Source: Axinella damicornis (taxonomy: Eukaryota > Porifera > Demospongiae > Axinellida > Axinellidae). Taken from it: 64,000 nt of DNA. Location: NCBI GenBank assembly GCA_963931865.1, contig OZ007506.1:11409301-11473300 (forward strand), given 5' to 3'. Made by a program: the position numbers and the translations under genes. The notes beneath the pieces were generated by a model, which was not told the origin of the DNA, searched no databases, and saw nothing but the letters and a program-made list of their open reading frames with translations. This document shows positions 30,703 through 41,946 of this stretch, one piece after another; the first letter of the stretch is position 1; each line of letters opens with the position of its first letter.

Positions 30703-30775
30703 CACTAGTATTTCCATGTAAGCATATAATAGCAAGATGCTACAAAATCCTGCAACCCCCCCCCCCCCCCCTTCC
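30703..30775 (+). repeat. GTATTTCCATGTAAGCA repeat with poly-C
   Basis: The sequence TAGTATTTCCATGTAAGCA, then ATAATAGCAAGATGCTAC and CCTGCAA, continues into 16 C residues (30756-30771). The same unit occurs at 38397-38505 and 40130-40275, where it runs into poly-G instead. Confidence 0.6.
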
Positions 30776-30879
30776 TTACCAGCCAATACCCAACAAGTAT
30801 TATACAACTTGTGCCACTACCCTACGATTTCATTCAGGCCTGGTAACATGGCTAACATTCACCAAGCCTCTGGGAACGA

Positions 30880-32500
30880 GGCCAAAACTCTGTTTACACG
30901 TCACAAAACAACCGTGCTGGCACAGTTTAGTACAGTTCTGCACGGTTATTAACTTGCTGTGTAAACACTAACAGAACTGTACTGAATCTTGCTGGTATAA
31001 CTGTACTGAATCTTGCTGGTATAACCGTTCTTGGACCACCTACCCTTGACGTGCCAGCACGGTTAGAACGGTTGCGGTCTCAATCCAGTACCAGAATGTA
31101 ACGAAGACGGTATAACCTAAGTGGAGCACTTACTGAATGTACAATGTACCTGGGACGAACCCACTCTGTCCTTGGTGCTTTCAGAAGAGCCAATAAATAC
31201 TAGCTGATTATGACAAGTACAGCGTGTTGTCTTGCTCTGCCTTGTCTGAACAACGTCACACCCAGCCTGCATGCCGTGCTTTCTACTCCAACGGCCGGTG
31301 AGCTGTAAAAAAGGTAGCCAGCCATAGAGCTCTAGCTCGAGAGAACCACTTACACGTAAATTCACGTCAACATGGTTTCGAGCGTGGTACCGTTCGGATA
31401 TCAATGGCACTGATCAGTAATTTTTGTGTCGTGTCAACAAGGTGCAACACTCAGCCTCGTTCATTCGTTCTCGGGCCTGGGAACGAGGCTAACAATCAGC
31501 CTTCTTCCCTTGTTCTCGGGCCTGGGAAGGAGGCTACATGTAACACTCACCAAGAAAGTGTCCAGTGGTCTTGACATGGATGTGCATGTGGATCTCCAGG
31601 TCAAAGCCCAAGTAGACACATGAGAGGCATATGTGCAGGCGGGTGGAAGCAGTGACAGATATGACGTGCACACGTCTTTGCCTAAGAGGAAAAAGATGAA
31701 TAGTCCTTACTTACTAGTGAGCAAGTCGCACACTCAGTGGATATTGGCCACATAAGTAGGTATTGTTGGCAAGTATTAGCTTTGTCCCCAGGTCCTCTCC
31801 CACTTGACCTTTGAACCACCGGCCTTCTCCCACTTCAGTTTTGCTTTTCAAAGGTCAAGTATCCGCCCATTGGGAGAGGGTCTGGGGAAGACGCCATACA
31901 TGTGCGTGTGTTTCACAAGGAACTGTTCAGTTTGTATGCTCTGTATAGGGGCACGGTTGAATCTTAGCCAAATATGGTCTATACCTAGCAGGCCCTGCCA
32001 AGCTATCAATTCATTGTTTGCAGTATGGATTAGTGACGAAAAGCTGGGCGGGGCCTGGGAACGAGGCTATGAACCTTCAATAATAATAACATCCTATTTA
32101 AGTTGATGACACAGAATGAGTTTTGAACAAGCTTTGCCTAATGGGCATTGTTCCCAGCAGGAGCTTATGAGCCACTGAGGGTGGCATAAGCTCCTGTTCC
32201 TGGCAATGGGGGCGAGTGTGCAGTTAGGAAGCTGCCGCACAGTTTGTACAGGTTTTGATTGTGCTATGCTACTGCGGGCACATAACATACTGTGCAATGT
32301 TCATGTATGGTGTCTCAATTTTCTCACATGTAGTAAAAACTTGGCCTTGTTCCCAGGCTCTCCCATGCGTGAACAAAAATTGTAATCGACCAAAAGCTGG
32401 GTGATGGACTGGCTAGAAAAAACTCACAATTCATAACTTCACCAATCAAAACTAGTCCTACAGTAAACAAACAGTTACAGCTGGTCCCCCTCTGCTTTGC
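30880..32500. other. Mostly unassigned, small repeats
   Basis: A 26-bp direct duplication (GAACTGTACTGAATCTTGCT unit) lies at 30970-31022. Several partial TAG..CTCGTTCCCAG-family ends occur near 31465-31540, 31790-31890 and 32039-32070. No supported exon. Confidence 0.4.
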
Positions 32501-32513
32501 TTTCTTACTGCAG

Positions 32514-32685
32514 GTATAACCAGTACCAGAGGAGGTGTTTGCTCACACCTCACCTCATCGGAGTTCCCAACGTCACCGAACCACTTATCCCATTGGGTGT
32601 TCACACATCATTTGCGACAACAGGGGTTGCTCAGAGGTCACAGCATTTGAAAATGCTTATTCATTTGCTAAAAAGTTGCTATTGA
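32514..32685 (+). CDS. Candidate terminal exon, unknown product
   Basis: After a good acceptor (TTGCTTTCTTACTGCAG) the frame reads YNQYQRRCLLTPHLIGVPNV, then LIPLGVHTSFATTGVAQRSQ and a TGA stop. The family is not recognised, and a second frame is also open for 46 codons. The upstream exon was not found. Confidence 0.3.
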
Positions 32686-32713
32686 ACCATCTTTCATGAC
32701 ATTTTTTTCCTCG

Positions 32714-33475
32714 AGTCAGTAGAGGTGTGCATGCATATTCAACAGTGAACTTAGAGCTTCCATCATCAAAGATATTATTTCTGCTTCCTATACCTCAGCA
32801 AAAGGCCTGAGTTTGATTTTCTGCATTGAATAAATGCTCTTGTAATCCTTTCATTAAGGTTACGGGATCCCCGCGCGGAGGGCGTGGCCAGACAATTTGT
32901 TCAACCCCATTTTTCTCCCACAAAAATTAAGCTAGTGAAATCAAACTTACTCGACACAAAGCAGGGAGGGTAGTCAACATGCAGACTAATCATCATTACA
33001 GTAGCTCACACTGTAGCTGTTGTACGAAGGTTAAATCAGTTCCAGCAAACTATTCGCCAAAAATCTAAAGTGCGAAGACCGCGAGCAACTCGATTCTACT
33101 GTTGGGAGACACGCCATACGAAGCTCTAGGGCGGGACGTAAGTGTTTTGTGGCTAGGTTGAGCAGTCCTCGAAAGAACGACTCTTGAGTGCGAATAACCG
33201 CCATCTTGACTCCCCTCTTTGAAATACAGCGCCGTATAACTTCGGAACGGTCATCAGTATTTACAAAAACGCTTCGTCCGGCCCTTTCTATACAGTTTGC
33301 GCCTATTTCAATACGGTCTTCCAAGTCTAGGTCGGATCACACGGCTTTATTTTTGGCGACAAAAAAACTATGAAATAGCGCTTAATTAAGTATACGGTGC
33401 GCATATCCGCGCACAGGGATCCCGTAACCTTAAAGCTCATTTAATATGCATGGCCTTTGACTTCTACTGACTCAC
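32714..33475. mobile_element. Foldback I, copy 1, split by MITE G
   Basis: The left arm (AGTCAGTAGAGGT, then TCAGCAAAAGGC and AATAAAT GCTCTT) and the right arm (AGCTCATTTAATATGCATG, then CCTTTGACTTCTACTGACT) correspond to the intact hairpin at 35988-36138. It is interrupted at a TTAA by the MITE at 32868-33429. Confidence 0.6.
32868..33429. mobile_element. MITE family G, copy 1 (TTAA duplications)
   Basis: TTAA flanks both sides (32864-32867, 33430-33433). The ends are GGTTACGGGATCCC and its complement. TTAA duplication fits piggyBac- or Kolobok-type transposases. A second copy with a further insertion is at 36247-37751. Short ORFs on both strands are not recognisable. Confidence 0.8.
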
Positions 33476-33479
33476 ATGT

Positions 33480-34140
33480 AAGACAGTTGAATAGGCTAAG
33501 CAAGCAACCTTAGCGAATGATATATCCGTGTCCATGTCCGTGTCTGGGTCCGAGCCCGGCCATATCCACTTGCCCCAAGCCTAAGCCGTAAAGTTTTTTC
33601 CAATGCCACAGACGAGTTCCCTTCTGCACTGTCTTCTTCAATACACTTGGAGCACTCCAGTAGACTCCGTTGCCTTCAAGGTTTCGCAAATGGCATACTA
33701 ACTACACTAGTATAAATTGCACATGAGCAATGTACATGTGAAAACAATTTTTATGTGACAATCATACTGATGCCCAGGCCTAGGCACGGGTGGGCCCGGG
33801 TTTGGCTAAGCCACTGTTGAGGTAGGAACAGTCTGGGAATGTGGTTATGCCTGTTCGGAGTCCACAATGTACTGTCATTCCCAGGCCACTCCTTTTCGGT
33901 TTGTGTCAGCAATAATACATAGAAGAGCAAGGAAAAGACCTGGTCTCAATGATCACATGACCTGGTCTCAATTATCACAGCCTTAATGATCACATGAATG
34001 ACATGCATGGTGTGGATGTGAAGGTGGATGGTGTCATGGACAATGTCTGTGTCAATACAGTGGGTGGTGTTGCCCAAATGAGGGGAAGGTATGATGTGGT
34101 TTGAGAATGAATTTCAACTGTATTTATGGGAGTGGTTACC
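33480..34140. other. No recognised feature
   Basis: Contains TGTCCATGTCCGTGTCTGGGTCC-like short repeats near 33525. Nothing else supported. Confidence 0.3.
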
Positions 34141-34144
34141 CCTT

Positions 34145-35711
34145 AATTTACTGCAATGACAATGCCAACTACCTACACCTCCATGGTAAAGGTGACCACT
34201 GTCTCAATCAATGGTTGGCACCATGCAGGGGGTAGTACTAAAACCTGGAATGGACCGGACGGAATGGAACGAGCAATTGCAGTGTGCATGCAAGCCACGG
34301 AAATGGTACGCTGTTGAACACCACTCCGACGATAACGAACCAGTTTCTGCGAAGATTGTCTCCTCCCCTTCTGTGCCACTGAGGCGTCATGAGAGAGTGT
34401 ATCAGCTCTGCCGACTTTATGAGCAAAACCAAGAATACTCCTGAGTTTCACCGTATCTTCTACTTCTTTCGTGATGGAAATGGAAAAGCACTTGACATTA
34501 TTCTCCTTCAGTACTACTTTGAAGGAGGGAAGGAAGTACCTGTTGTTGTTGCACCACATGGCCACAGCAAATCCAGCAAGCCTTTCTTTCGTACGCAGAA
34601 GAGTACAGTGGATAGAATTCGAGATATGAGCCAAGAACTAAAGCTGAGAGAAGTTGTTAGCAAATTGTTCGAGGAGGCTGGTGGTTCAGTTGGCTGTACC
34701 AGTGCCAGTGAGGAACCGAGAAACCGTAAACAAGTTTACAATGCATGCCAGCTCACTGGTAGCAAGGGCAAGGATCCCATCATTCATTTGATTGAGCAGT
34801 TGCGTCACCACAAACTTTTGGGTTCCGAAGCATCCAATTTCCCATTCTGTATTGGTGCATTGGAAAAGCAGCTCGGCGACATTCAGAGATTTTGCACTGA
34901 CCCCAACAATTTCTGTGTACTTGGAGTGGATGGAACATTCAACCTTGGAAAGTTCTATGTTACTCTAACAACGTATGAGCACCTGATGCTGAGAACGTAA
35001 CCACTGGAAAGTCGCCCACGTTTGTTGGCCCTGCACTCATACACATGGAACGAACAACTGAAGCACACTCCAACTTTTCCAGAGTATGGTTGTCAAGTGC
35101 CCTCCTTTGAAGAGGATCAAGGCTGTTGGTTCAGATGGAGAAGACTCGCTGATCAATGCGTTGCATTTCCTGATAGTACCCACCTCCGATGCTTTATTCA
35201 TGTCCGTGATGATCTTCTTCGGAAGCTTACTGGTCTATGTTTTTCTGCCTCGGCTAAACAAGAAGTGATTCGTGACATTTTCGGATGGAAAGTGCACAGC
35301 ACCTACTACCAAGGTCTGCTTGACTCCCAGAGTTCTGCCGAATTCTATGAGAAACTGGGTGCTTTGAAGCCCAAGTGGGATAGACTGGAGAAGAACAAAT
35401 CTGTCCCGGAGTTTCACGCTTGGGTTGTGAAATACCAGGCAGTTATGATGGTCAACTCAATGATTGCACCTGTTTGTGAGTCTGCTGGTCTAGGTTCGCC
35501 TCCAGAGCAGTACACGCAGAATCGTGTCGACTCCATGAACAGAGTGCTGAAAGACACATCTGACTATCACAAGATGACATGGATGAAATGCTGCAGAAGA
35601 TTGAGTAAGTTGGATTTGAGAGAGCACTGTACGGTGGAGGAGCTGAGGAAGGAATACAGTAATGTCGCTGTTGACCCCCAGAAGTGGCACAGATTGTCAG
35701 AGACACAATGA
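34145..35711 (+). pseudogene. Mutator-like (MULE) transposase, frame-broken
   Basis: The main frame (34389-35000, resumed 35022-35711) encodes about 430 residues. It contains KPFFRTQKSTVDRIRDMSQE, EEPRNRKQVYNACQL, then CVLGVDGTFNLGKFYVTLTT with the first catalytic Asp of the MULE DDE domain. The second Asp is in KAVGSDGEDSLINALHF, one frame away (35110-35170). The conserved STHLRCFIHVRDDLLRKL (C..H motif) is back in the first frame. Shifts at about 34996, 35108 and 35175 all fit loss of one base (in AAA, TTTT and CCC runs). The C-terminal part includes YTQNRVDSMNRVLKD, probably holding the last catalytic Glu region. Upstream at 34235, ACTAAAACCTGGAATGGACC resembles the end of the 9-bp-duplication MITE at 46443. 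The left flank 34145-34213 is repeated at 39160-39232. Confidence 0.8.
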
Positions 35712-35987
35712 CTCCAAGCAATCAAGCTCGCCTATTCATCACCAGTCACTAGTGGGCAACTATGAAACCAGGAACGGAATGGAACGAGGAACGGAATGAA
35801 AACCGGATGTGGTCTGTTAATTATCATGCAAGACATGCACATTGCAGGGCGTCTTTATTCACTGGACTGGTGGACTGCACTTGACTCACCCAAAATCTGT
35901 AAAATGCCTTTTTCAGTGTAGGACAGAAGCAAAGCATACTTATTTATTCACTAAAGTTGCTTGCATAGCCTGCTTTCGTCTTTCCTT

Positions 35988-36138
35988 GGGTCGGTAGAGG
36001 TCAAAGGTCACGTGCAATTTAATGAGCTTCAGCAAAATGTGCTTCAGCAAAAGGCTCGATGTCTGCGGTATATAAATGCTCTTCTCATTGAAGCTCATTA
36101 AATATGCACGTGACCTTTGATGACCTCTACCGACCCTC
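35988..36138. mobile_element. Foldback I, copy 2 (intact hairpin)
   Basis: The arms GGGTCGGTAGAGGTCAAAGG and its inverse at 36090-36138 (CACGTGACCTTTGATGACCT, then CTACCGACCC) pair over about 45 bp around a 55-bp loop. The left arm contains a perfect direct repeat AGGTCA-A-AGGTCA (35998-36010). Copy 1 at 32714 has lost it. Confidence 0.75.
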
Positions 36139-36732
36139 TGAACAGTTCTCCCCCGTACAACTATCCATACCCTCTGACAGATCAACTTTTAACCAACCAC
36201 GTTTCATTCACTCAGACCAGCCAGATCCTTCAGACCAACCATTTAAGGTTACGGGATCCCCGCGCGGTGGGCGTGGCCAGACAATTTGTTCAAGCCCATT
36301 TTTCTCCCACAAAAATGAAATCAAACTACTCGACGCAAAGCAGGGAAGGTAGTCAACATGCAGACCAATCATCATTACAGTGGCTCACACTGTAGCTGTT
36401 GTACGCTGGTTAAATCAGTTCCAGCAAACTATTCGCCAAAAAATCTCCACCCCGAGCAACTTGATTCTACTGTTGGGAGATACGCCATAGGAAGCTCTAG
36501 GGCGGGACGAAAGCGTTTTGTGGCTAGGTTGAGCAGTCCTGAAAAGAACGACCCTTGAGTGTGAATAACCGCCATCTTGACTCCCCTCTTTGGAATACAG
36601 CGTCATATAACTTCGGAACGGTCATCAGTATTTACAAAAAACGCTTCATCCGGCCCTTTCTATACTGTTCGTGCCTATTTCAATATGGTCTTCCAAGTCC
36701 AGGTTGGATCACACGGCTTTATTTTTGGCGAC

Positions 36733-37683
36733 ATTACACTACTGGTAGGGAATTAAAACTTTCCAAAAATTGAAAAACTCCTGAGCACATTAGAAGACAT
36801 GGAGAGATTCTGACTACACCATCATCATTCTAATTTTTGACTGACACAAACGTATAATAATTATGCTGAAACTCATCTTTGTGGTGGAGTTATGACCCTA
36901 ACCCTAACCCTAACCCTAACTTTTGGCCTCCTTGTGTGGGTGGATTTTTTTTTTCATTCCGGATCCGCTGGGAATGAGACAGCCATGTAGCTACATGTGC
37001 GCACTAACTGAGACGATCCGAGCTTACCTTGCTGGTGGATTCAATCAGAGTCTGCTCGGGGTGAAAGTAATACCGGAGTACCAGGGTCAGCTTGCCTTGC
37101 CTGTGAGATGCACCGGCTACCAGGAGTGCGGTGACTATTTACGAATGCCCTACAACGTGTACTGACCAAACGTAGGATTTTGCTGCTGAAACTCACCTTG
37201 GTGGTGGAGATATGAGCGTTTTTGTCTCGCTGTTGGCCGCCATTGCTCGAGCGCTCCATCGACTTCCGGTGGCAGTACCGTTCTTAGGAAAGGCACACAA
37301 AGATTCTGACCACACGGCTGTGATCGCTGTGGTTCACTGACGCTTACATGCCGAAACTCACCATGCTGGCTAAGTTGTGAGTGCTGTAATAATGTCTTGT
37401 CTTCCTTTTGGTCGCCATTGCTCGCGATCGACTGAGCGTGGTTGCCACATGGCATGCGCGTTAATTGGAACGAATTGCAATACTTAGCTTGCGCTTCGGC
37501 CAGTCGCAACCCGGGTTGCAACGCGGCTATGAATGGTTTTATTAGGTACTTGAGAGCACTCTCTGATCTTCCCTATATATAGCTATAGTGGTACTCACGT
37601 GATGTGTGATAATTGGAACGAACTGTCACACTTCGCTTGTGCTACCGTTTAACCGCGGCTACCAGGAGTGCGGTCGCCCCTCG
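36733..37683. mobile_element. Insertion H inside MITE G copy 2
   Basis: About 950 bp absent from MITE G copy 1. It includes two GGCTACCAGGAGTGCGGT motifs (37110, 37657), two AAACTCACCTTGGTGGTGGA-like blocks, (CCCTAA)4, and the right end GGAGTGCGGTCGCCCCTCG. Related sequence in reverse order lies at 39435-39840, starting CGAGGGGCAACCGCACTCC. No transposase was recognised; ends and duplication are not resolved. Confidence 0.55.
36896..36920 (+). repeat. Interstitial telomeric repeat (CCCTAA)4
   Basis: Four exact CCCTAA units plus C inside insertion H. TTAGGG is the animal telomere repeat. Confidence 0.9.
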
Positions 37684-38261
37684 AAAAAACTATGAAATAG
37701 TGCTTAATTAAGTATACGGAGCGCGTATCCGCACGCAGGGATCCCGCAACCTTAATCTGGTAATTCTTGGGCCACGGGTCAAGCAGTGTTATGTACGTAT
37801 TATGACCAATCTGGTGAACTGCAGAAGTCACACCAGCTTCAAAACACGAATTACCATGCATGAATTGCATGTATTTGTCGCAAATATCCACACTTTACTG
37901 GTTGGGATATGATCAAATTATGCAAAGCTGAGCTAGCTTTTCCATTAGCCTCGAACCCAGGCGCGGAAGAGAGGGAAAAGAGCACCTGGTATCCACTGTT
38001 TGCACATGAGTTTCATTTCCCGACATTCCGGGAATCCCGGATAAGACCACGTCATTCCCGTGGCTTGTTGACGTCAGATACTTGTTTGTAACCGTATCAC
38101 GATCGTATTTTGTCAACAATGCGAGTTTATTCAAGACCTAGACAAGTCTGTTTCGTACCTTCAGCGACTTGGGTGTGCAGCGATGACGCTCGAACCCGAG
38201 CAGAGGACATCTTTGAAGTGACTCTGTCTATTTGGTAAGTCATTGTGTTATACTGTTCGTG

Positions 38262-38393
38262 TTTGATGTGAAGCTTGCCCAAGATGGCAGCATAGTCATT
38301 GTAGTCTCATCCCTCATGGCACTGATGACAGACCAAGTTCCAAACGTGAGCATCAAAGCTGCGATCTGTCTTCATGGTTTCGTTGTGTGGTCG
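38262..38393 (+). pseudogene. RecQ-like helicase fragment (motif Ia)
   Basis: The frame reads VFDVKLAQDGSIVIVVSSLM, then ALMTDQVPNVSIKAAICLHG. It parallels the region after Walker A in RecQ-type helicases (LPFVFD...GSIVVVVSPL.ALM.DQV). It is homologous to the end of the fragment at 9729-10005. Nothing before or after belongs to the same protein. It breaks off at the GTATTTCCATGTAAGCA repeat (38397). Confidence 0.65.
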
Positions 38394-38396
38394 AGG

Positions 38397-38750
38397 CAAG
38401 TATTTCCATGTAAGCAGAACGACGATATAATAGCAACATGCTACTAAACCTTGCAATGTGATTGGGCCAATACTACACAGGTTTCATTTGAGGGGGGGGG
38501 GGGGGTAGCCGCACAATATAACAGTCGGCCATCGGCCATATTCCGGGCGAAGCGCTGGTATGGCCGTCCACTGACTGTTCTGCGCTGACAAATTGGCCGG
38601 TTAATTGAATATGCAGTGGAAGCCACACAGTGAACATAGCTCAAGCCTACTTTACGCATTCATAGTTCTGATTCAGTTTGAGTAAGTATAATATTATTCA
38701 TGAAGCAGCCTAACCAAAACCCATAATCACTTTTGTAGGGCTACATAGGA
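38397..38750 (+). repeat. Composite: GTATTTCC unit, (G)14, family L
   Basis: AGTATTTCCATGTAAGCAGA, then ATAATAGCAACATGCTACTA and 14 G (38492-38505), matches 40130-40275. The stretch 38610-38745 (GGAAGCCACACAGTGAACAT, AACCCATAATCACTTTTGTA) matches 15410-15540. Confidence 0.65.
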
Positions 38751-38954
38751 GGTATTGACTTCGCTGTGGGGGCACAATAATGAACACTTCAGACACTTGA
38801 ACGCTTCACACACATGCAGATTACCACTCCACACCGAAAGATCATAAGTCTAGCTTCCCGCCGGGCAATTTTTCAGTGTCAGATCATGTCCGACCAATAC
38901 CGGTGTTGGTCTGACATTATGTCAGACCAGCTTTTTAAAATTTTGTTGTGCATT

Positions 38955-39240
38955 GTAGCCTCATTCCCAGGCTCTCGTTCTCGAAAGGGCCTGGTAACAT
39001 CGGGGGAACCAATCAGATTGCACAATGAAAACACATGACCATTCAATTAGGCGTGACCAGACTCAAGCCCAGACCGGCTAGGGAGAGGAGTCTTGGATCG
39101 GGCATGGGACTGACAAACACTTGGCAGGTTTGTTATAGATTTTACTGCAATGGCTTTACTGCAATGGCTTTACTGCAACGCTAACTACATGTACCTACAC
39201 CACCATGGTAAAGGGTGATCACTGTCTCAATCAGGGAGCC
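38955..39240 (+). repeat. Dispersed repeat segments
   Basis: TAGCCTCATTCCCAGGCTCT, then TCTCGAAAGGGCC, recurs at 40276 and, inverted, at 40780-40830. ACCAGACTCAAGCCCAGACC, then TCTTGGATCGGGCATGGGA, recurs at 41381. The end 39160-39232 recurs at 34145-34213 next to the MULE transposase. Confidence 0.6.
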
Positions 39241-39434
39241 CTGCAGTTACCAAGGACACCTGGTAACACCTACAAACACCAAGGGCACCATTGGTCACCG
39301 TAGGGCATCCATGTATAATAGTGCATCTATGTAAAATTGTAACACAAACATACTAACCAAGCACCTCTTGTGAGATAATGGGGCAGCACATGTCTAGCGC
39401 CAAGGACATAAACATCTCTTGAAGCTTATATGTT

Positions 39435-39840
39435 TCGAGGGGCAACCGCACTCCTGGTAGCCGTGTTGCAACCGGTTGCAACTGCCGGTCGCGTAAGCTA
39501 CGAGTTGCAGCTCATTCCATTTAACGCACATGCCACGTGAGGACAACGATCGGTAGATCGAGTCGGCAAAATGGCGTCCAAAGGGAAGACAAGACGTTAT
39601 TACAGTGCTCACGAGTTCGCCAGCACGGTGAGTTTCGGCATGTGAGCTTCAGTGAATGACAGTAATCACGCTTGTGTGGTCAGAATCTTTGTGGAGCCTT
39701 TGTAAGAGCTGTACTGGCAACAAACTTCGAAGAGAGCGATCGAGCAGTGGCGGCCGATGGTACTACAAATGCGCTTGTATCTCCACCACCAAGGAGAGTT
39801 TCACCACCAAAATTGTACGGTGAGGACAGTGCAAGATAGT
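39435..39840 (-). repeat. Copy of insertion H (part)
   Basis: It starts CGAGGGGCAACCGCACTCCT and includes TGGCGTCCAAAGGGAAGAC, GGTGAGTTTCGGCATG and ACCACCAAGGAGAGTTTCAC. These correspond in reverse orientation to 37683-36850. The telomeric tract is not present. Confidence 0.55.
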
Positions 39841-40059
39841 GATCACGATGGTGTAGTCATAGTGTTTGCAGGCCATTGCTAAATAGTCAATTCATTATTT
39901 ATGTGGCACAATTTTCCCCCCACCAGGAGTATAATCACAAGAAAGGTAAAAAAAGAGGTATCCATAATTAGCCATGCTCTTAGGTCAAAACACAGGCTGA
40001 ATCACTCCGTCCCTACTAGAAAATGTCTTCTTGCAAGGTGTTCTCTTACAAGATTTTTG

Positions 40060-40235
40060 AACACCTTGCCAGATCGTATAAGACATTACTAGTTGGGATA
40101 CGATAAAATTATGCATAGCTGAGCTAGTATTTCCATGTAAGCAGAACGACGGTATAATAGCAACATGCTACTAAACCCTGCAATGTGATTGGGCCAATAC
40201 TATACAGGTTTCTTTTTTTTTTGGGGGGGGGGGGG

Positions 40236-40276
<41 letters not shown>

Positions 40277-40370
40277 AGCCTCATTCCCAGGTTCTCGTTC
40301 TCGAAAGGGAGAAGAGAGCCTGGTAACATTGGGGGGAACCAATCAGATTGCACAACGAAAACACATGATC
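40060..40370 (+). repeat. Composite repeat with empty site and poly-G
   Basis: AGATCGTATAAGACATTACT, then GCTGAGCTAGTATTTCCATG, is the uninterrupted form of the site that holds family A copy 3 at 30184. It continues into T11, G15-A-G37 (40223-40275) and a TAGCCTCATTCCCAGGTTCT unit. Confidence 0.75.
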
Positions 40371-40374
40371 ATGC

Positions 40375-41940
40375 AACTATTTTTCAGACGTGTTTACCTT
40401 CGCTGCCGTGCTAACACACCAACAGTAGACACAGAAATGAGCGTCAAGGACAAAGTACCCCTCAAACGTTGGAAAAGGCAGATGACAGGTCTGCGAGAGG
40501 GCCACTGGTCTGAGTTCGCTGGTCACTGCGGTTTGCTTGTGAGACCAGCTTGCTCATAATCTGTCACCGCTTACGGGATCGACGATTCACAAAGTGAGTT
40601 GTCCAGTTTGCCTGTTAGGATCTCTATAAGCCAGGGATGTCTTGAAAAGGAAGAGTAATATTTTGAATAGTGTGTGATTGATTTTTGCAACTCATGGGAC
40701 ATTAACCACAAAAGTAGAAGTGTCCTTCGTTTATCACATGAATGATGACGCGCCGGAAGTCAACGGTTTGGCACCCCCAATGTTACCAGGCTCTCTTCTC
40801 CCTTTCGAGAACAAGAGCCTGGAGGGCTCCCCCCCACCCCCTTTGGAAATTACCCCAACAAGTATACAACTCATGCCACAACCCCACCTTGAACACCGAG
40901 AGGCACGTGTGAAGGCAGAAGCAGTGAGAGATATGACAGGCACGCAGTCTTTGCCTAAGAGAAAAACAAAATGAACAGTCCTTACTAGCAAGTCAATTTC
41001 CATTCAGTGAGTGTGGTGGATGTTTATGGGGTAATTACCCACCAAAGACTTTACTGCACACTGGTGGATACTGGGTGTGGCTTGCCACACCACAAAACAA
41101 AGTTACATGTACACTCAAGATTAAGGTCACAGGCAGATTTTAGAGGGTGTTGTAGTGTAACGATTATGTGTCCCCCCCCCAATGCAAAATCATCGTTATA
41201 ATATATAGCCATTTGACACTGCAATCATGTTCATCCTTTCCTAACGGTGGTGGTCAGTAAGTCAAAGGTGGTGCTATACGTCCATTAAATTATTTTCTGT
41301 AAGGATCATTTCTTCAGTAATGGAGTCTTTCACTGCTCCGTGTTCGATGCTGGTATATGGTACAGTATACATGTGCTCTGACCAGACTCATGTCCAGACC
41401 GGCTTGGGAGAGGAGTCTTGGACCAGGCATGGGACTGACAGGCTTGTTATAAGTATATAGAGCGGCTGCATTGACATCACAAAATCATGTGACTGAGTAC
41501 TTCCACAAGGTAAAAGAACATGGAGTTCAATGGCAGCTGAACGGAAACTAGATCTCACTTGTACTCGAGGGCGCATAGCTGCTCAATCTAATCGGCATGG
41601 TAACTGTTCTACAGCTACAGTCGACACAGTAGTACATGATTGTACTTGGTAAGTTCCAAGCTGCTTGCATTTCTATATTAGGTCACTGGAGAAATGACTA
41701 CTTTCTTGCCGTGTAGTCTTATGGATAAAACGGAGGGCATTTCAGTTGTTATACGGCTGGTGATGTAAAACCTCTATCTACATTCAAGCATTGCGTCGGC
41801 ACTGTACATTCATCTGCTGGGGGTGGGGTACAATAGCACAGAATTTCAGGGGGACATACACTTTACACTATAGTGAAATGTCTAGGAGGAGAATCTTACT
41901 CTCTGACATTGGTCGCACAAAATTTTAATCAAGTTGGTGG
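40375..41940. other. Mostly unassigned
   Basis: Short repeats only: 40780-40830 (inverted copy of the CTCTCGTTCTCGAAAGGG unit), 40905-40985 (shared with 31625-31710) and 41381-41460 (shared with 39050-39135). No supported gene. Confidence 0.35.
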
Positions 41941-41946
41941 TCAAAT

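Larger units (their letters stand above)
36247..37751. mobile_element. MITE family G, copy 2, interrupted
   Basis: TTAA flanks at 36243-36246 and 37752-37755. The ends GGTTACGGGATCCC and GGGATCCCGCAACC match copy 1. Copy 1 reads straight through TTTTTGGCGACAAAAAAACT; copy 2 carries about 950 bp between GGCGAC (to 36732) and AAAAAACT (from 37684). Confidence 0.8.

Noticed and set aside
34211..34444. Separate 77-codon gene upstream of the transposase
   Set aside because: It overlaps the transposase frame and starts in terminal-repeat-like sequence; more likely the broken N-terminus of the same protein.
35086..35268. Independent 60-codon ORF containing GSDGEDSLINALHF
   Set aside because: It is the second-Asp segment of the MULE transposase displaced by frame breaks, not a gene.
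30187..40138. Assembly duplication of 30.1-30.8 kb and 40.0-40.3 kb
   Set aside because: The copies differ by many substitutions and by the family A insertion, so they are dispersed repeat copies.
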